Assembly: GCF_900117415.1 (NCBI RefSeq)
Contig: NZ_FPEI01000003.1
Coordinates: forward strand, 248,001-312,000
Direction of reading: 5' to 3'
DNA length: 64,000 bases
Source of the DNA: Hyphomicrobium sp. CS1BSMeth3
GTDB lineage: Bacteria; Pseudomonadota; Alphaproteobacteria; Rhizobiales; Hyphomicrobiaceae
Part shown: one piece after another, positions 9,459 to 18,804 of the stretch
Position numbering within the stretch: the stretch's first letter is position 1
Layout of the letters: each line of letters starts with the position of its first letter
Notes under the pieces: generated by a model
What the model saw: only the letters and a program-made list of their open reading frames with translations
Databases searched by the model: none
What the model was told of the DNA's origin: nothing
Made by a program: the position numbers and the translations under genes

Positions 9459-10961
9459 ATGTGGGACCTGATTTCCAATCTTCAGCTCGGCCTCAGCGTT
9501 GCTGGATCACTCAAAAACGCTGGCCTTTGCTTTCTCGGCTGCCTGATCGGCACGCTCATCGGTGTGCTGCCGGGCGTCGGTCCGATTGCGACCATCGCCA
9601 TGCTGCTGCCGCTGACCTTCGGGCTCGATCCCGTCGGCGCGCTGATCATGCTCGCGGGCATCTATTACGGCGCCCAGTACGGCGGCTCGACGACCGCGAT
9701 CCTAGTCAACATCCCGGGTGAAGCGACCGCCGTCGTCACCGTGCTCGATGGCCATCAGATGGCCAAGCAGGGCCGCGCCGGCATCGCGCTCGGCATCGCG
9801 GCAATCGGCTCGTTCATCGCCGGCACGATCGCGACGGTCATCATCGCCGCCGCGGCAAAGCCGCTCACGACGCTCGCCCTGATGTTCGGCCCGGCCGACT
9901 ACTTCGCGCTCATGGTGCTCGGCCTCATGTTCGCCGTCGTCCTTGCGCGCGGCTCGGTGCCGAAGGCGATCGCCATGATCCTCCTCGGCATCCTGCTCTC
10001 GGTCGTCGGTACCGACATCGAGACCGGTGAAGAACGATTGACCTTCGGCTGGATGGAGGTTGCGGACGGCATCGATTTCGCCGTGATCGCCATGGGTATG
10101 TTCGGGTTCGCGGAGATTCTGCGAAACCTCGAGAACAAGGAGGCGCGCGCCGTCGTCAGCGGAGAGATCGGACGCCTGCTCCCCAACATGGCGGACCTCA
10201 AGGTGTCGCTCGCGCCGATCCTGCGTGGCACGGGCATCGGATCGCTGCTCGGTTTCCTGCCTGGAAACGGCGCCGTGCTGGGTCCCTTCGCGTCCTATTC
10301 CGTCGAGAAGAAGATCGCGGCTGATCCCTCGCGCTTCGGCCAGGGTGCCATCGAGGGCGTGGCGGGACCGGAGTCCGCGAACAACGCCGGCGCGCAGACG
10401 GCCTTCATTCCGCTCCTGACGCTCGGCATTCCGCCCAACGCCGTGATGGCGCTGATGATCGGCGCCATGACCATCCACGGTATCGTGCCGGGGCCGCAGA
10501 TCATCACGAAGCAGCCCGAGCTCTTCTGGGGCATGATCGCCTCGATGTGGATCGGCAATCTGATGCTGCTGATCATCAACCTGCCGCTGATCGGGATCTG
10601 GGTGAAGCTGCTCCAGGTTCCCTACCGGCTGATGTTCCCGGCGATCATCATCTTCTGCTGCATCGGCATCTACTCGATCAACAACTCGCCGACCGAGGTC
10701 GTGCTGACGGCGGCCTTCGCGCTGTTCGGCTACACCCTCATCAAGCTCGGCTTCGAGGCGGCGCCGCTGCTGCTCGGCTTCGTCCTCGGCAAGCTCATGG
10801 AGGAAAAGCTCCGCCAGGCGATGGTCATCTCGCGCGGCAGCCTGTGGACGTTCATGGAGCGCCCGGTCTCTCTGACGCTGCTCGCCCTCACGCTCGTCAT
10901 TCTCGTCGTGTCGGCGCTACCGGCCATCAGCAAGAGGCGAGAGACCGTTTTCACTGAATAA
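9459..10961 (+). CDS. tctA: Tripartite tricarboxylate transporter large membrane subunit TctA
   Basis: A 500-residue, about 12-span membrane protein. It carries the conserved TctA blocks GVLPGVGPIATIAMLLPLTF (about 35-55) and GIYYGAQYGGSTTAILVN near residue 75, plus a second glycine-proline motif FLPGNGAVLGPFASY in the middle. It forms the cation-coupled translocation path of the TTT carrier in the inner membrane. It lies between tctB and the receptor tctC, and the three are probably cotranscribed. Length is standard for the family. Confidence 0.93.
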   Translation: MWDLISNLQLGLSVAGSLKNAGLCFLGCLIGTLIGVLPGVGPIATIAMLLPLTFGLDPVGALIMLAGIYYGAQYGGSTTAILVNIPGEATAVVTVLDGHQMAKQGRAGIALGIAAIGSFIAGTIATVIIAAAAKPLTTLALMFGPADYFALMVLGLMFAVVLARGSVPKAIAMILLGILLSVVGTDIETGEERLTFGWMEVADGIDFAVIAMGMFGFAEILRNLENKEARAVVSGEIGRLLPNMADLKVSLAPILRGTGIGSLLGFLPGNGAVLGPFASYSVEKKIAADPSRFGQGAIEGVAGPESANNAGAQTAFIPLLTLGIPPNAVMALMIGAMTIHGIVPGPQIITKQPELFWGMIASMWIGNLMLLIINLPLIGIWVKLLQVPYRLMFPAIIIFCCIGIYSINNSPTEVVLTAAFALFGYTLIKLGFEAAPLLLGFVLGKLMEEKLRQAMVISRGSLWTFMERPVSLTLLALTLVILVVSALPAISKRRETVFTE

Positions 10962-11035
10962 CGACAAACTGCCGCGACCGCTCGGTCGACGGCCAGAGAA
11001 AACCACACAGCAAGTGCAACAGGAGGATTTATCTA

Positions 11036-12007
11036 ATGAAGTTCACACGGCGCACTGCAATCGCCGCGATCGCAGCACTCGGCGTGACGGCCGTTCCCGC
11101 GGTCGCGCAGCAGTACCCGACGAAGCCGATCACGGCGATCGTCCCCTTCGCGGCCGGCGGTCCGACTGACGTCGTCACCCGCCTCGTCGCCGAGCACATG
11201 TCGCGCACACTCGGCCAGCAGATCGTGGTCGAGAACATCGGCGGCGCCGGTGGCACGATCGGCATGAGCCGCGCAGCAGCGGCGGCCCCCGATGGCTACA
11301 CGATCGCGGTCGGCAACATGGGCACGCAGTCAGCAGCCCCCGCGCTCTATCCCAACCTCAAGTACGATCCGGCGACGAGCTTCACCCAGATCAGCGTCGT
11401 CAACTTCACGCCGCAGACCATCGTCTCGAAGAAGGGGCTCGAGCCCAAGGACCTCAAGGAGCTGCTCGCCTACCTGAAGGCCAACAGCGAGAAGCTGAAC
11501 TACGGCCATGCGGGCGTCGGCTCGATCTCCTACGTGTCGGGCTTCGTCTTCAATGCGCAGTTCGGCTTCAAGCCGGCGCTCGTCGCCTATAAGGGCACCG
11601 GGCCCGCGCTCAACGACCTCGTCGGCGGGCAGATCGACTACATGGTCGACCAGTCGCTCAACGTGATCCCGCAGATCACGTCCGGCACCATCAAGGCTTA
11701 TGCGGTCGCGCATCCCGAGCGCATTGCCGCCCTCCCTGACGTGCCGACGACGAAAGAGCTCGGCGTCGACTTCATCTTCAGCGCCTGGAACGCCATGGTG
11801 GCGCCCAAGGGGCTGCCGAAGGACATCCAGGACAAACTGCTGGATGCCCTGAGCAAGGCTCTGGACGATCCGGCGATCATCAAGCGCTACGAGGATCTGG
11901 GCTCGACGGCGCCCAAGGGCGCGGACCGCGGCCCGGCAGGTCTCCAGAAGCTTGTGGAGTCCGAGGTCGCCCGCATCACGCCGGTCCTCAAGGCCGCCGC
12001 GAAATAA
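11036..12007 (+). CDS. tctC: Bug/TctC family periplasmic solute receptor
   Basis: A 323-residue exported protein with an arginine-containing signal peptide (MKFTRR, cleavage after PAVA at about residue 24). Typical Bug motifs follow: YPTKPITAIVPFAAGGPTD, the NIGGAGGTIG loop and LNYGHAGVGS. Bug receptors bind small carboxylates or related ligands and hand them to TctAB. A strong AGGAGG lies nine bases before the ATG. The gene ends the tct operon, and a GC-rich hairpin 54 bases after the stop is the likely terminator. The ligand is not predictable. Confidence 0.92.
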   Translation: MKFTRRTAIAAIAALGVTAVPAVAQQYPTKPITAIVPFAAGGPTDVVTRLVAEHMSRTLGQQIVVENIGGAGGTIGMSRAAAAAPDGYTIAVGNMGTQSAAPALYPNLKYDPATSFTQISVVNFTPQTIVSKKGLEPKDLKELLAYLKANSEKLNYGHAGVGSISYVSGFVFNAQFGFKPALVAYKGTGPALNDLVGGQIDYMVDQSLNVIPQITSGTIKAYAVAHPERIAALPDVPTTKELGVDFIFSAWNAMVAPKGLPKDIQDKLLDALSKALDDPAIIKRYEDLGSTAPKGADRGPAGLQKLVESEVARITPVLKAAAK

Positions 12008-12060
12008 GACTATTGTCGGTGCCGCATCCGGCAACGGCAGTTTTAGCAAAGCAAATACCT

Positions 12061-12087
12061 GGGGGTGCCGAACGTCTCGGCGCCCCC
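12061..12087 (+). terminator. Hairpin terminator of the tctBAC operon
   Basis: An 11-bp stem (12061-12071 with 12077-12087, one G-T pair) with a five-base loop stands 54 bases after the tctC stop and is followed by ATTTGCATTGTATTTG. The stem is very GC-rich. The rest of 12008-12314 holds no other recognisable feature besides the fadE ribosome site. Confidence 0.7.
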
Positions 12088-12314
12088 ATTTGCATTGTAT
12101 TTGCTGCTCTTATTGTCAAATGCTTCGCCTTGAGGCTGCCGAGCGCGTATAAGACAGGCGATGTGCAGCTACGCTTGGCGGAGCGGCGGCGGCATCTTGT
12201 GCGTCCATTTCACCGGGCGCGATGCCCCGTGCGCAGCTAAGGCGGCTTGGATACCGGATCGAAAGGCAACCGGCCCATCATGCGGGCGTTGTCGGATTCG
12301 AGGAGGCGGGCACT

Positions 12315-14819
12315 ATGGTTGAGCTGGTATTCGTTCTGGCTTGCGTCATCGCGGCATTCGTCCTGGCCATGCGGCGGGCCTCGCTCGTGGCCTGGACGGT
12401 CACGGCGGCAGTCGCGGCTGCCGTCTGGCAGACGGGCTTGATCGACGGCGAGTTCCATATGCCGGAGCTCGGCTGGCTCGGCCTCCTTGGCTGGGTGCCC
12501 GCGATCGTGCTCGGCTGGTTGTCCATACCCTCTCTCCGACGCACATGGCTCACGGGCCCGATCTACGAGCAGATCAAGAAGGTCCTGCCCCGCGTCTCCG
12601 AAACCGAGCAGCAGGCTCTCGAAGCCGGCACGGTCGGGTTCGACGCCGAAATTTTCTCCGGTCAGCCGAGCTGGGATCGCCTTCGCGCCGTCCCGGCGAT
12701 CGAGCTGACGGCCGAGGAGCGCGCCTTCCTCGACGGGCCGACCGCCGAGCTCTGCGGCATGATCAATGACTGGCAGGTGCGCCACGCCGAGCGCGAGATC
12801 CCCGAAGCCATCTGGGACTTCACCAAGCGTCACGGCTTCCTTGGCATGCTGATCTCCAAGGAGCACGGCGGCCTCGGTTTCTCGGCACAGGCGCAGTCGC
12901 TCATCCTCGGCAAGATCGCCTCGCGCTCGCCCGACGTGTGCACGATCGTCATGGTGCCGAACTCGCTCGGCCCCGGCGAGCTCATCGAGAAGTACGGCAC
13001 ACCGGAGCAGAAGCACCACTATCTGCCGCGCCTCGCGAAGGGCCTCGAGGTGCCCTGCTTCTCGCTCACCGGGCCGACCTCGGGCTCCGATGCGGCGACC
13101 ATGCGCGATATCGGCTGGGTGACGCGCGGCGTGCATCAGGGCAAGGAAGTGCTCGGCATCCGGCTCTCGTGGGAGAAGCGCTACATCACGCTCGGCCCCA
13201 AGGCGACGCTCGTCGGCCTCGCCTTCCGCCTGTTCGATCCCGAGAACCATCTCGGCAAGGGCGAGGACATCGGCATCACCGTAGCGCTCATCCCGGCCGA
13301 TCATCCGGACGTCCAAATAGGACGGCGGCATCTCCCCTCGGGCGCGGGCTTCCCGAACGGCCCCAACTGGGGCAAGGACGTCTTCATTCCCATGGACTGG
13401 GTCATCGGCGGCGAGCGCATGGTCGGCCAGGGCTGGCGGATGCTCATGGAGTGCCTCGCCGCAGGCCGCGCGATCTCGCTGCCATCTACCGGTGCAGCAG
13501 GCGCCAAGATGATGCTGCGCGTGACGACAGCTTACGGCCGCATTCGCAAGCAGTTCGGCCTTCCCGTCGCCAAGATGGAAGGGCTCGAGGAGCCGCTCGC
13601 GCGCATGGTCGAGGCGGCCTACGTCAATGAAGCGGGGCGCGCCGTCACGGCGGCCATGGTCTCGACGGGCGAGAAGCCGTCGGTCATCTCGGCGATCATG
13701 AAGTATCAGTCGACCGAGCGCCTGCGCCAGTCGGTCAACGACGCCATGGATCTGCACGGCGGTCGTGGCATCTGCGATGGCCCGACGAACTATCTCCAGT
13801 CCGCCTACCAGATGGTGCCCGTCGGCATCACCGTCGAAGGTGCCAACATTCTCACGCGCTCGCTGATCACCTTCGCGCAGGGCGCACTGCGCTCACATCC
13901 GCATCTCTACGACGAGATCAAGGCCGCGCAGAACCCCGATCCGCGGAAAGGCCTCATCGCCTTCGATACGGCCTTCGGCAATCACGTTGCCTTCTCGCTG
14001 TCGAACGCCTTTGGTGCCTTCTTCCACAACGTCACAGGCGGCCTCTTCGCATCTGTCCCGGAGAAGGCCTATGGCACGGCGGAGTGGTACCGCCAGCTCG
14101 GACGCTCGGCGCGCAATTTCGCGCTCGTCGCCGACGTCACCGTCGCCGTGCTCGGCGGCGGCCTGAAGACAAAGCAGAAGATCACGGGCCGTCTCGCCGA
14201 TGCGCTCTCAGAGCTGTATCTGCTCTCCTGTGTGCTCAAACGCTACGAGGATGACGGCAAGCCCGCCGGCGACCGCCTGATCGTCGAGCTTTGTGCGCGC
14301 AACAGCCTCTACCGCTTCCAGCAGGCCATTGCCGGCACCATCGACAACTTCCCCAATTGGCTCGTGCGCGCGAAGCTTCGCGCCATCGTCTTCCCGTTCG
14401 GCCGTCCGTATAAGCCGGCAGGCGATCGTCTCGGCCATCAGGTCGTGGCGCTCGCCATCGAGCCGGGCGAGGTGCGCGACCGCCTGACGCGCGAGATCTA
14501 TGTTTCGCGTGACGTGAATGATCCGACGGGGCTTCTCGAAGTGACACTCGAGAAAGTGGTCGCGTCCGAGGATGCGGAGCGCAAACTCGAACGCGCGATC
14601 CGCGCCGGGACCGTGCGGCGCTACCACGGCATCGACTGGCTCGCCGATGCCGAGAAGGCCGGCGTGCTCACCAAAGCCGAAGTCGACCAGCTCCGTGAGG
14701 TCGAAACTCTGACGGCGCGCGTGATTGCCGTCGATCATTTCGATCCGGCAGAGCTCAAGCCGCACTACATGAAGCCCGGCCACAACGCCGCTGCCGCACA
14801 GCGCAGCGCCGCAGAGTAA
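12315..14819 (+). CDS. fadE: Membrane-anchored acyl-CoA dehydrogenase FadE
   Basis: An 834-residue protein, about the length of E. coli FadE (814). The N-terminus has two to three hydrophobic segments (residues 1-75). Acyl-CoA dehydrogenase N, middle (TGPTSGSDAATM near 252) and C domains follow, and then the long C-terminal extension (DUF1974 type) special to FadE. It catalyses the first step of fatty-acid beta-oxidation at the membrane using FAD. AGGAGG at 12301-12306 lies eight bases before the chosen ATG; an upstream in-frame start lacks such a site. The beta-oxidation multifunctional gene follows 19 bases later. No thiolase (fadA) gene is next to them. Confidence 0.92.
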   Translation: MVELVFVLACVIAAFVLAMRRASLVAWTVTAAVAAAVWQTGLIDGEFHMPELGWLGLLGWVPAIVLGWLSIPSLRRTWLTGPIYEQIKKVLPRVSETEQQALEAGTVGFDAEIFSGQPSWDRLRAVPAIELTAEERAFLDGPTAELCGMINDWQVRHAEREIPEAIWDFTKRHGFLGMLISKEHGGLGFSAQAQSLILGKIASRSPDVCTIVMVPNSLGPGELIEKYGTPEQKHHYLPRLAKGLEVPCFSLTGPTSGSDAATMRDIGWVTRGVHQGKEVLGIRLSWEKRYITLGPKATLVGLAFRLFDPENHLGKGEDIGITVALIPADHPDVQIGRRHLPSGAGFPNGPNWGKDVFIPMDWVIGGERMVGQGWRMLMECLAAGRAISLPSTGAAGAKMMLRVTTAYGRIRKQFGLPVAKMEGLEEPLARMVEAAYVNEAGRAVTAAMVSTGEKPSVISAIMKYQSTERLRQSVNDAMDLHGGRGICDGPTNYLQSAYQMVPVGITVEGANILTRSLITFAQGALRSHPHLYDEIKAAQNPDPRKGLIAFDTAFGNHVAFSLSNAFGAFFHNVTGGLFASVPEKAYGTAEWYRQLGRSARNFALVADVTVAVLGGGLKTKQKITGRLADALSELYLLSCVLKRYEDDGKPAGDRLIVELCARNSLYRFQQAIAGTIDNFPNWLVRAKLRAIVFPFGRPYKPAGDRLGHQVVALAIEPGEVRDRLTREIYVSRDVNDPTGLLEVTLEKVVASEDAERKLERAIRAGTVRRYHGIDWLADAEKAGVLTKAEVDQLREVETLTARVIAVDHFDPAELKPHYMKPGHNAAAAQRSAAE

Positions 14820-14838
14820 TCAGAGTGGGAGGTCTCCC

Positions 14839-16830
14839 ATGACCGACATGAGCAGCCTGAAAGACTGGCGTTTCTCGATCGACGAGCAGCAGATTGCCTG
14901 GGCGATCTTCGACCGCGAAGGCGAGAGCCAGAACGCGCTCGGCCGCCGCCCACTCGAGGAGCTTGGCCTCATCATCGAGCGCGTCGAAGCGGGCGCACGC
15001 GACCGCTCGATCGTCGGCCTCGCGATCCTCTCCGGCAAGGAAAAGGGCTTCATTGTCGGCGCCGATGTGCGCGAATTCGAGCAGTTCACAAGCGAGAACG
15101 AAGTCCGCGAAGCGATCCGCCCCGTGCTCGACATGCTCGACCGCATCGAGAAGATGCCGGTTCCGGTCGTGTGCGGCATCCACGGTTTCTGCCTCGGCGG
15201 CGGGCTCGAGCTGGCGCTCGCCTGCCACTATCGCATCGCGACGCGCGACGACAGCACGCGCGTCGGCTTTCCCGAGGTCCGCCTCGGCATCTTTCCAGGC
15301 TTCAACGGCACGGCCCGCTCGATCCGCCAAGCCGGCGCCCTGGCCGCCATGCCGGCCATGCTCTCCGGTTCCATGGTCCGAGCCAGTGCGGCGCGCGGCA
15401 TGGGCCTCATCGACGAGCTGGTTCCAAGCCCCTCGAACCTCACATGGGCGGCCCGCAAGGCCATCACGCAGAAGCGCCGCTCCAAGCCCATGGGCGGCTG
15501 GCGCAATCTCGCGCGGCTCTGGCCGGCCCGCAATCTGCTCGTCTCGAAGATGCGCGCCGAGACCGCCAAGAAGGTGCGCGAGGATCACTATCCTGCGCCC
15601 TTCCGCCTGATCAATCTCTTCGAGCAGCACGGCGGCAACCTCGATGCCATGAAGGCCGCCGAAACGCGCGCCTTTGCACCGCTCATGGTGTCCGACACCT
15701 CGCGCAATCTGCGCCGCGTGTTCAAGCTCATGGAAATGCTGAAGGCCCAAGCGCCGAAGGACATCACCTTCAAGCCGCTGCGCGTGCACGTCATCGGCGC
15801 CGGCGTCATGGGCGCCGACATCGCCGGCTGGTGCGTGGCCCAAGGCATGGAAGTGACGCTGCAGGATCTCTCGGCCGACCAGCTCGCCAAGGGCATCGCG
15901 GCCCAGAGCAAGCTCTTCTCGCGCCGCTTCCGCACGAAAGCGCTCAAGGACGCCGCCAAGGCGCGCCTGATCGCCGATCCGAACGGCGATGGCATTCCGC
16001 ACGCCGATGTCATCATCGAGGCGATCGTCGAGAAGGTCGAGGTCAAGCAGAACCTCTTCAAGAGCCTCGAAGGCAGGATGAAGCTCGGCGCCGTCATGGC
16101 GACCAACACCTCCTCGATCATGATCGAGGACATCGCCTCTGGGCTGAGCGATCCGGGGCGCCTCATCGGCATTCACTTCTTCAATCCCGTCGCGCAGATG
16201 CCGCTCGTCGAGGTGATCCGCGGCAAGCAATCGCGCGAGGACGAGGTGCGCAAGGGCTGCGCGTTCGTCACCGCAATCGACAAGTTCCCGCTCATCGTGA
16301 AGAGCAATCCCGGTTTCCTCGTCAACCGCGTGCTGGCGCCCTACATGATGAGTGCCATGCAGCGCCTCGAAAAAGGCGAGGCGCCGGAGCTGCTCGACGA
16401 GGCGGCGCGCACGTTCGGCATGCCCATGGGCCCGATCGAGCTTGCCGACACCGTGGGCCTCGACATCTGCGCGCACGTCGGGCGCATTCTCGGCTTCTCC
16501 GCCGAGGGCTCGCGCCTCGAGCGGCTGGTCTCGGCCGGCAAGCTCGGCAAGAAGACGGGCGAGGGCTTCTACGTCTGGAAGGACGGCAAGCCTGTGAAGA
16601 CCGAGAAGCCCTATGACAAGGGCGAGCTCGAGCGTCTCGGCCGCGAGCTCGTCGAGCCGCTCATCCGCGAGTGCGAGAAGTGCCTCGAAGAGGGCATTGT
16701 CGAGAGCGCAGATCTCGTCGATGCGGGCGTGATCTTCGGCACCGGCTTCGCGCCCTTCAGAGGCGGACCGCTGCACTATCGCGCCTCGACGGGCGGACGG
16801 CCTGCACTCTCGCAGCAGGCCGCCGAGTAG
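14839..16830 (+). CDS. fadJ: FadB/FadJ-type bifunctional enoyl-CoA hydratase / 3-hydroxyacyl-CoA dehydrogenase
   Basis: A 663-residue two-enzyme protein. The N-terminal crotonase domain has both catalytic glutamates: Glu124 in GGGLELAL and Glu146 in FPEVRLGIFPG. The C-terminal NAD domain begins near residue 316 with the Rossmann motif GAGVMG (320-325). It carries the dehydrogenase His446 in IGIHFFNP and the KSNPGFLVNRVL block. It hydrates enoyl-CoA and then oxidises the 3-hydroxyacyl-CoA made by the FadE pathway. GGGAGG precedes the ATG. It is slightly shorter than E. coli FadB/FadJ (about 715-730). FadB and FadJ cannot be told apart here without the thiolase partner. Confidence 0.9.
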   Translation: MTDMSSLKDWRFSIDEQQIAWAIFDREGESQNALGRRPLEELGLIIERVEAGARDRSIVGLAILSGKEKGFIVGADVREFEQFTSENEVREAIRPVLDMLDRIEKMPVPVVCGIHGFCLGGGLELALACHYRIATRDDSTRVGFPEVRLGIFPGFNGTARSIRQAGALAAMPAMLSGSMVRASAARGMGLIDELVPSPSNLTWAARKAITQKRRSKPMGGWRNLARLWPARNLLVSKMRAETAKKVREDHYPAPFRLINLFEQHGGNLDAMKAAETRAFAPLMVSDTSRNLRRVFKLMEMLKAQAPKDITFKPLRVHVIGAGVMGADIAGWCVAQGMEVTLQDLSADQLAKGIAAQSKLFSRRFRTKALKDAAKARLIADPNGDGIPHADVIIEAIVEKVEVKQNLFKSLEGRMKLGAVMATNTSSIMIEDIASGLSDPGRLIGIHFFNPVAQMPLVEVIRGKQSREDEVRKGCAFVTAIDKFPLIVKSNPGFLVNRVLAPYMMSAMQRLEKGEAPELLDEAARTFGMPMGPIELADTVGLDICAHVGRILGFSAEGSRLERLVSAGKLGKKTGEGFYVWKDGKPVKTEKPYDKGELERLGRELVEPLIRECEKCLEEGIVESADLVDAGVIFGTGFAPFRGGPLHYRASTGGRPALSQQAAE

Positions 16831-16950
16831 AGCGCAGCGTTGCGTCAGGAGCCGCCCTCAGTTATTGCTGGCGCCGGCTCATGGACCCGAGTTTCAGCGT
16901 CCGCTTTTCCGCGGGCACTGGACGATGGGGCCACTGCCTTGGCACGCAAG

Positions 16951-17027
16951 GGCCCCGTAGCTCAGTTGGATAGAGCATCCGCCTTCTAAGCGGATGGTCG
17001 CAGGTTCGAATCCTGCCGGGGTCGCCA
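16951..17027 (+). tRNA. tRNA-Arg (anticodon TCT)
   Basis: A full cloverleaf can be drawn: acceptor GGCCCCG/CGGGGTC (one G-T pair), a D arm with AGTTGGAT, anticodon stem TCCGC/GCGGA with loop CTTCTAA (anticodon bases 16985-16987, TCT), a T arm GCAGG-TTCGAAT-CCTGC, discriminator G and encoded CCA at 17025-17027. The 3' half (16986-17027) is read in antisense by the serine recombinase gene, so this tRNA is the probable chromosomal attachment site of the element to its right. Confidence 0.97.
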
Positions 17028-18704
17028 ACCGGGTACAAAACTGCGAACCGCGGGCGTCGCAGTGCCGCCGGCAATAACCGCCTGTTCCAGAACGTCTTTT
17101 CTCCCGACGATACGGACTGCGTGCTCGTCCACCTCGATCCTGTCGAGGAACGATGCCAGTTGCGTCCTGCGGAAGGAAATCTCACCCGTCGTCAGCCGCT
17201 CGCGCATCATTTGCCCGAACCGCACGAGCATGGCCGGATCCATCCTGGAGGCGGGCACCTTGCCGCTCACTGCTCGGTCCAGCGCTGCTTTGGCTGCATC
17301 GCGGTCGGCGCGAAGCGCGGCCATGCGTTCCCTCAGCAAATCATCTGCCTCCGCGCTTCCGTCCTTTACCAGGCGATAGAGTCGGCGCAAGCGGTCCTCG
17401 ACCGTAGACACCTGCTTCTGGAGCGCGCCGATGCGTTGCGCAAAGTCAGCCGCTTTGGCGGCGAGACGGTCGGCGAGCGCGGATAGCGTGTCGGCAAGTC
17501 GCTCGGGCTCCAGAAGCCGTTCGATCACCTGCTGAGTCACCACCATGTCGAGCTTGTCCATGCGGATCGACCGTCCCTTGCAGGCGGTGCGTCCCTTGCT
17601 CAGAAAGCTCGCGCAACTGTAGTAGCGGTAGATCTGTCCCGACCGCGCGGTTCCCGTGCGCATGGTCATCGCCCCACCGCAATGGGCGCAGACGGCAAGT
17701 CCCGTCAGCAGAACTGGTGCGCTAGTGGTCCGCGGCGGGGTCACGCGGGGGTTGCGCCGCCAAAGCAACGTCTGGGTGCGCTCGAAAACGGACGGATCGA
17801 CAATTGCCGGCACATCGCAATAGACATACTCGGTCGCAGACTTCAGGCGACGCGTGCGCGACTCGATGCGATTGAACCGCAACCGCCCTCCGTAGACGGG
17901 GTTCGACAGTATGGCGTGAACGCGGCTGGTGCCCCATCGGGCTTCCAGGCGTGTTCGATAGCCGCGCGTGTTGAGCCATTCCACGATTTTCTTGACGCCC
18001 AGCGGGCCTGAGCCGTCGATCCCCTGCAGGAACAGTTTGAACATCATCCGGACCAGCTCAGCCTCCACGGGCTCGATGGCCAGTTTTTTCTTCACGCGCG
18101 CGCCGCGTCGCTCGGCCTCGACCGTGACGTATCCATAGGGCGGCAATGATCCGTTCCAATACCCCTGCCGCACGTTCTCCTTCATGGCGCGCAACACGTG
18201 CTTGGCATTCTCCTTCGACTGGTACTCGTCGAACAGCGCGATGACCTGGCGCATCATCACCTGCGCCGGGTCATCTCCCAACTCCTGGGTAATCGAGACC
18301 AGCTTGACGCCATGCTTGGCCAGCTTGCGGACATAGAACTCGAGGCCGAAGGCATCGCGGAAGAAGCGCGAGAACGAATGCACGATGATGACATCAAAGG
18401 CGTGCTCGCCGTCACACGCGCGTTCGATCATCCGCTGGAACTCGGGACGCCTATCATCGGTCGCCGAAGCGCCGGGCTCGATGTACTCGGCAATGATGCT
18501 CCACCCCCGCTGCGCTGACCAAGCTTCGGTCTGCGCCTTCTGATCCGGGATGGACAGATCATGCTCGGCCTGTCGGCCTGTTGAAACGCGCAGGTAGATC
18601 GCGGCGCGCGAGGCCGATGCGAGATCAACGGCCCGATCGGCTTCTGCGGTGACACGCCGCCGAGCATTCCGTGCGGCTTCTCGCTTTGCTTCGATATCGG
18701 TCAT
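16986..18704 (-). CDS. Large serine recombinase overlapping the tRNA-Arg gene
   Basis: A 572-residue serine integrase/resolvase. The catalytic domain has the nucleophile Ser41 (YLRVSTGRQ) and a distal FSRFFRDAFGLE block. Next come the Recombinase domain, a zinc ribbon (CAHCGG near 350 and a later C-x-x-x-x-x-x-x-x-x-C pair) and a coiled coil (about 410-470). It would integrate and excise DNA by concerted double-strand cleavage. The final codons, RPRQDSNLRPSA and stop, are the exact complement of tRNA-Arg bases 17024 to 16986. The start MTDIEAK at 18704 has GAGAGG eight bases upstream; the ORF is open seven codons further. Integration into this tRNA is inferred from the overlap. Confidence 0.92.
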   Translation of the reverse strand: MTDIEAKREAARNARRRVTAEADRAVDLASASRAAIYLRVSTGRQAEHDLSIPDQKAQTEAWSAQRGWSIIAEYIEPGASATDDRRPEFQRMIERACDGEHAFDVIIVHSFSRFFRDAFGLEFYVRKLAKHGVKLVSITQELGDDPAQVMMRQVIALFDEYQSKENAKHVLRAMKENVRQGYWNGSLPPYGYVTVEAERRGARVKKKLAIEPVEAELVRMMFKLFLQGIDGSGPLGVKKIVEWLNTRGYRTRLEARWGTSRVHAILSNPVYGGRLRFNRIESRTRRLKSATEYVYCDVPAIVDPSVFERTQTLLWRRNPRVTPPRTTSAPVLLTGLAVCAHCGGAMTMRTGTARSGQIYRYYSCASFLSKGRTACKGRSIRMDKLDMVVTQQVIERLLEPERLADTLSALADRLAAKAADFAQRIGALQKQVSTVEDRLRRLYRLVKDGSAEADDLLRERMAALRADRDAAKAALDRAVSGKVPASRMDPAMLVRFGQMMRERLTTGEISFRRTQLASFLDRIEVDEHAVRIVGRKDVLEQAVIAGGTATPAVRSFVPGWRPRQDSNLRPSA

Positions 18705-18804
18705 GTTGATCCCTCTCTGGCGCATGTCGAGCCGCGAGAGTGGATGCTAACCGTGAAAGCCGGCGATGCAAGGGTGCACGGACAGAACCTGCTGGCGGCT
18801 GTGC

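Noticed and set aside
14755-16776. 673-codon minus-strand ORF opposite fadJ
   Set aside because: Antisense of a fully motif-supported gene; low-complexity Ala/Asp/His-rich translation.
16862-17185. Minus-strand ORF across tRNA-Arg with a GRIRTCDHPLRRRMLYPTELRG stretch
   Set aside because: That peptide is the familiar antisense translation of a tRNA gene; no protein is supported.
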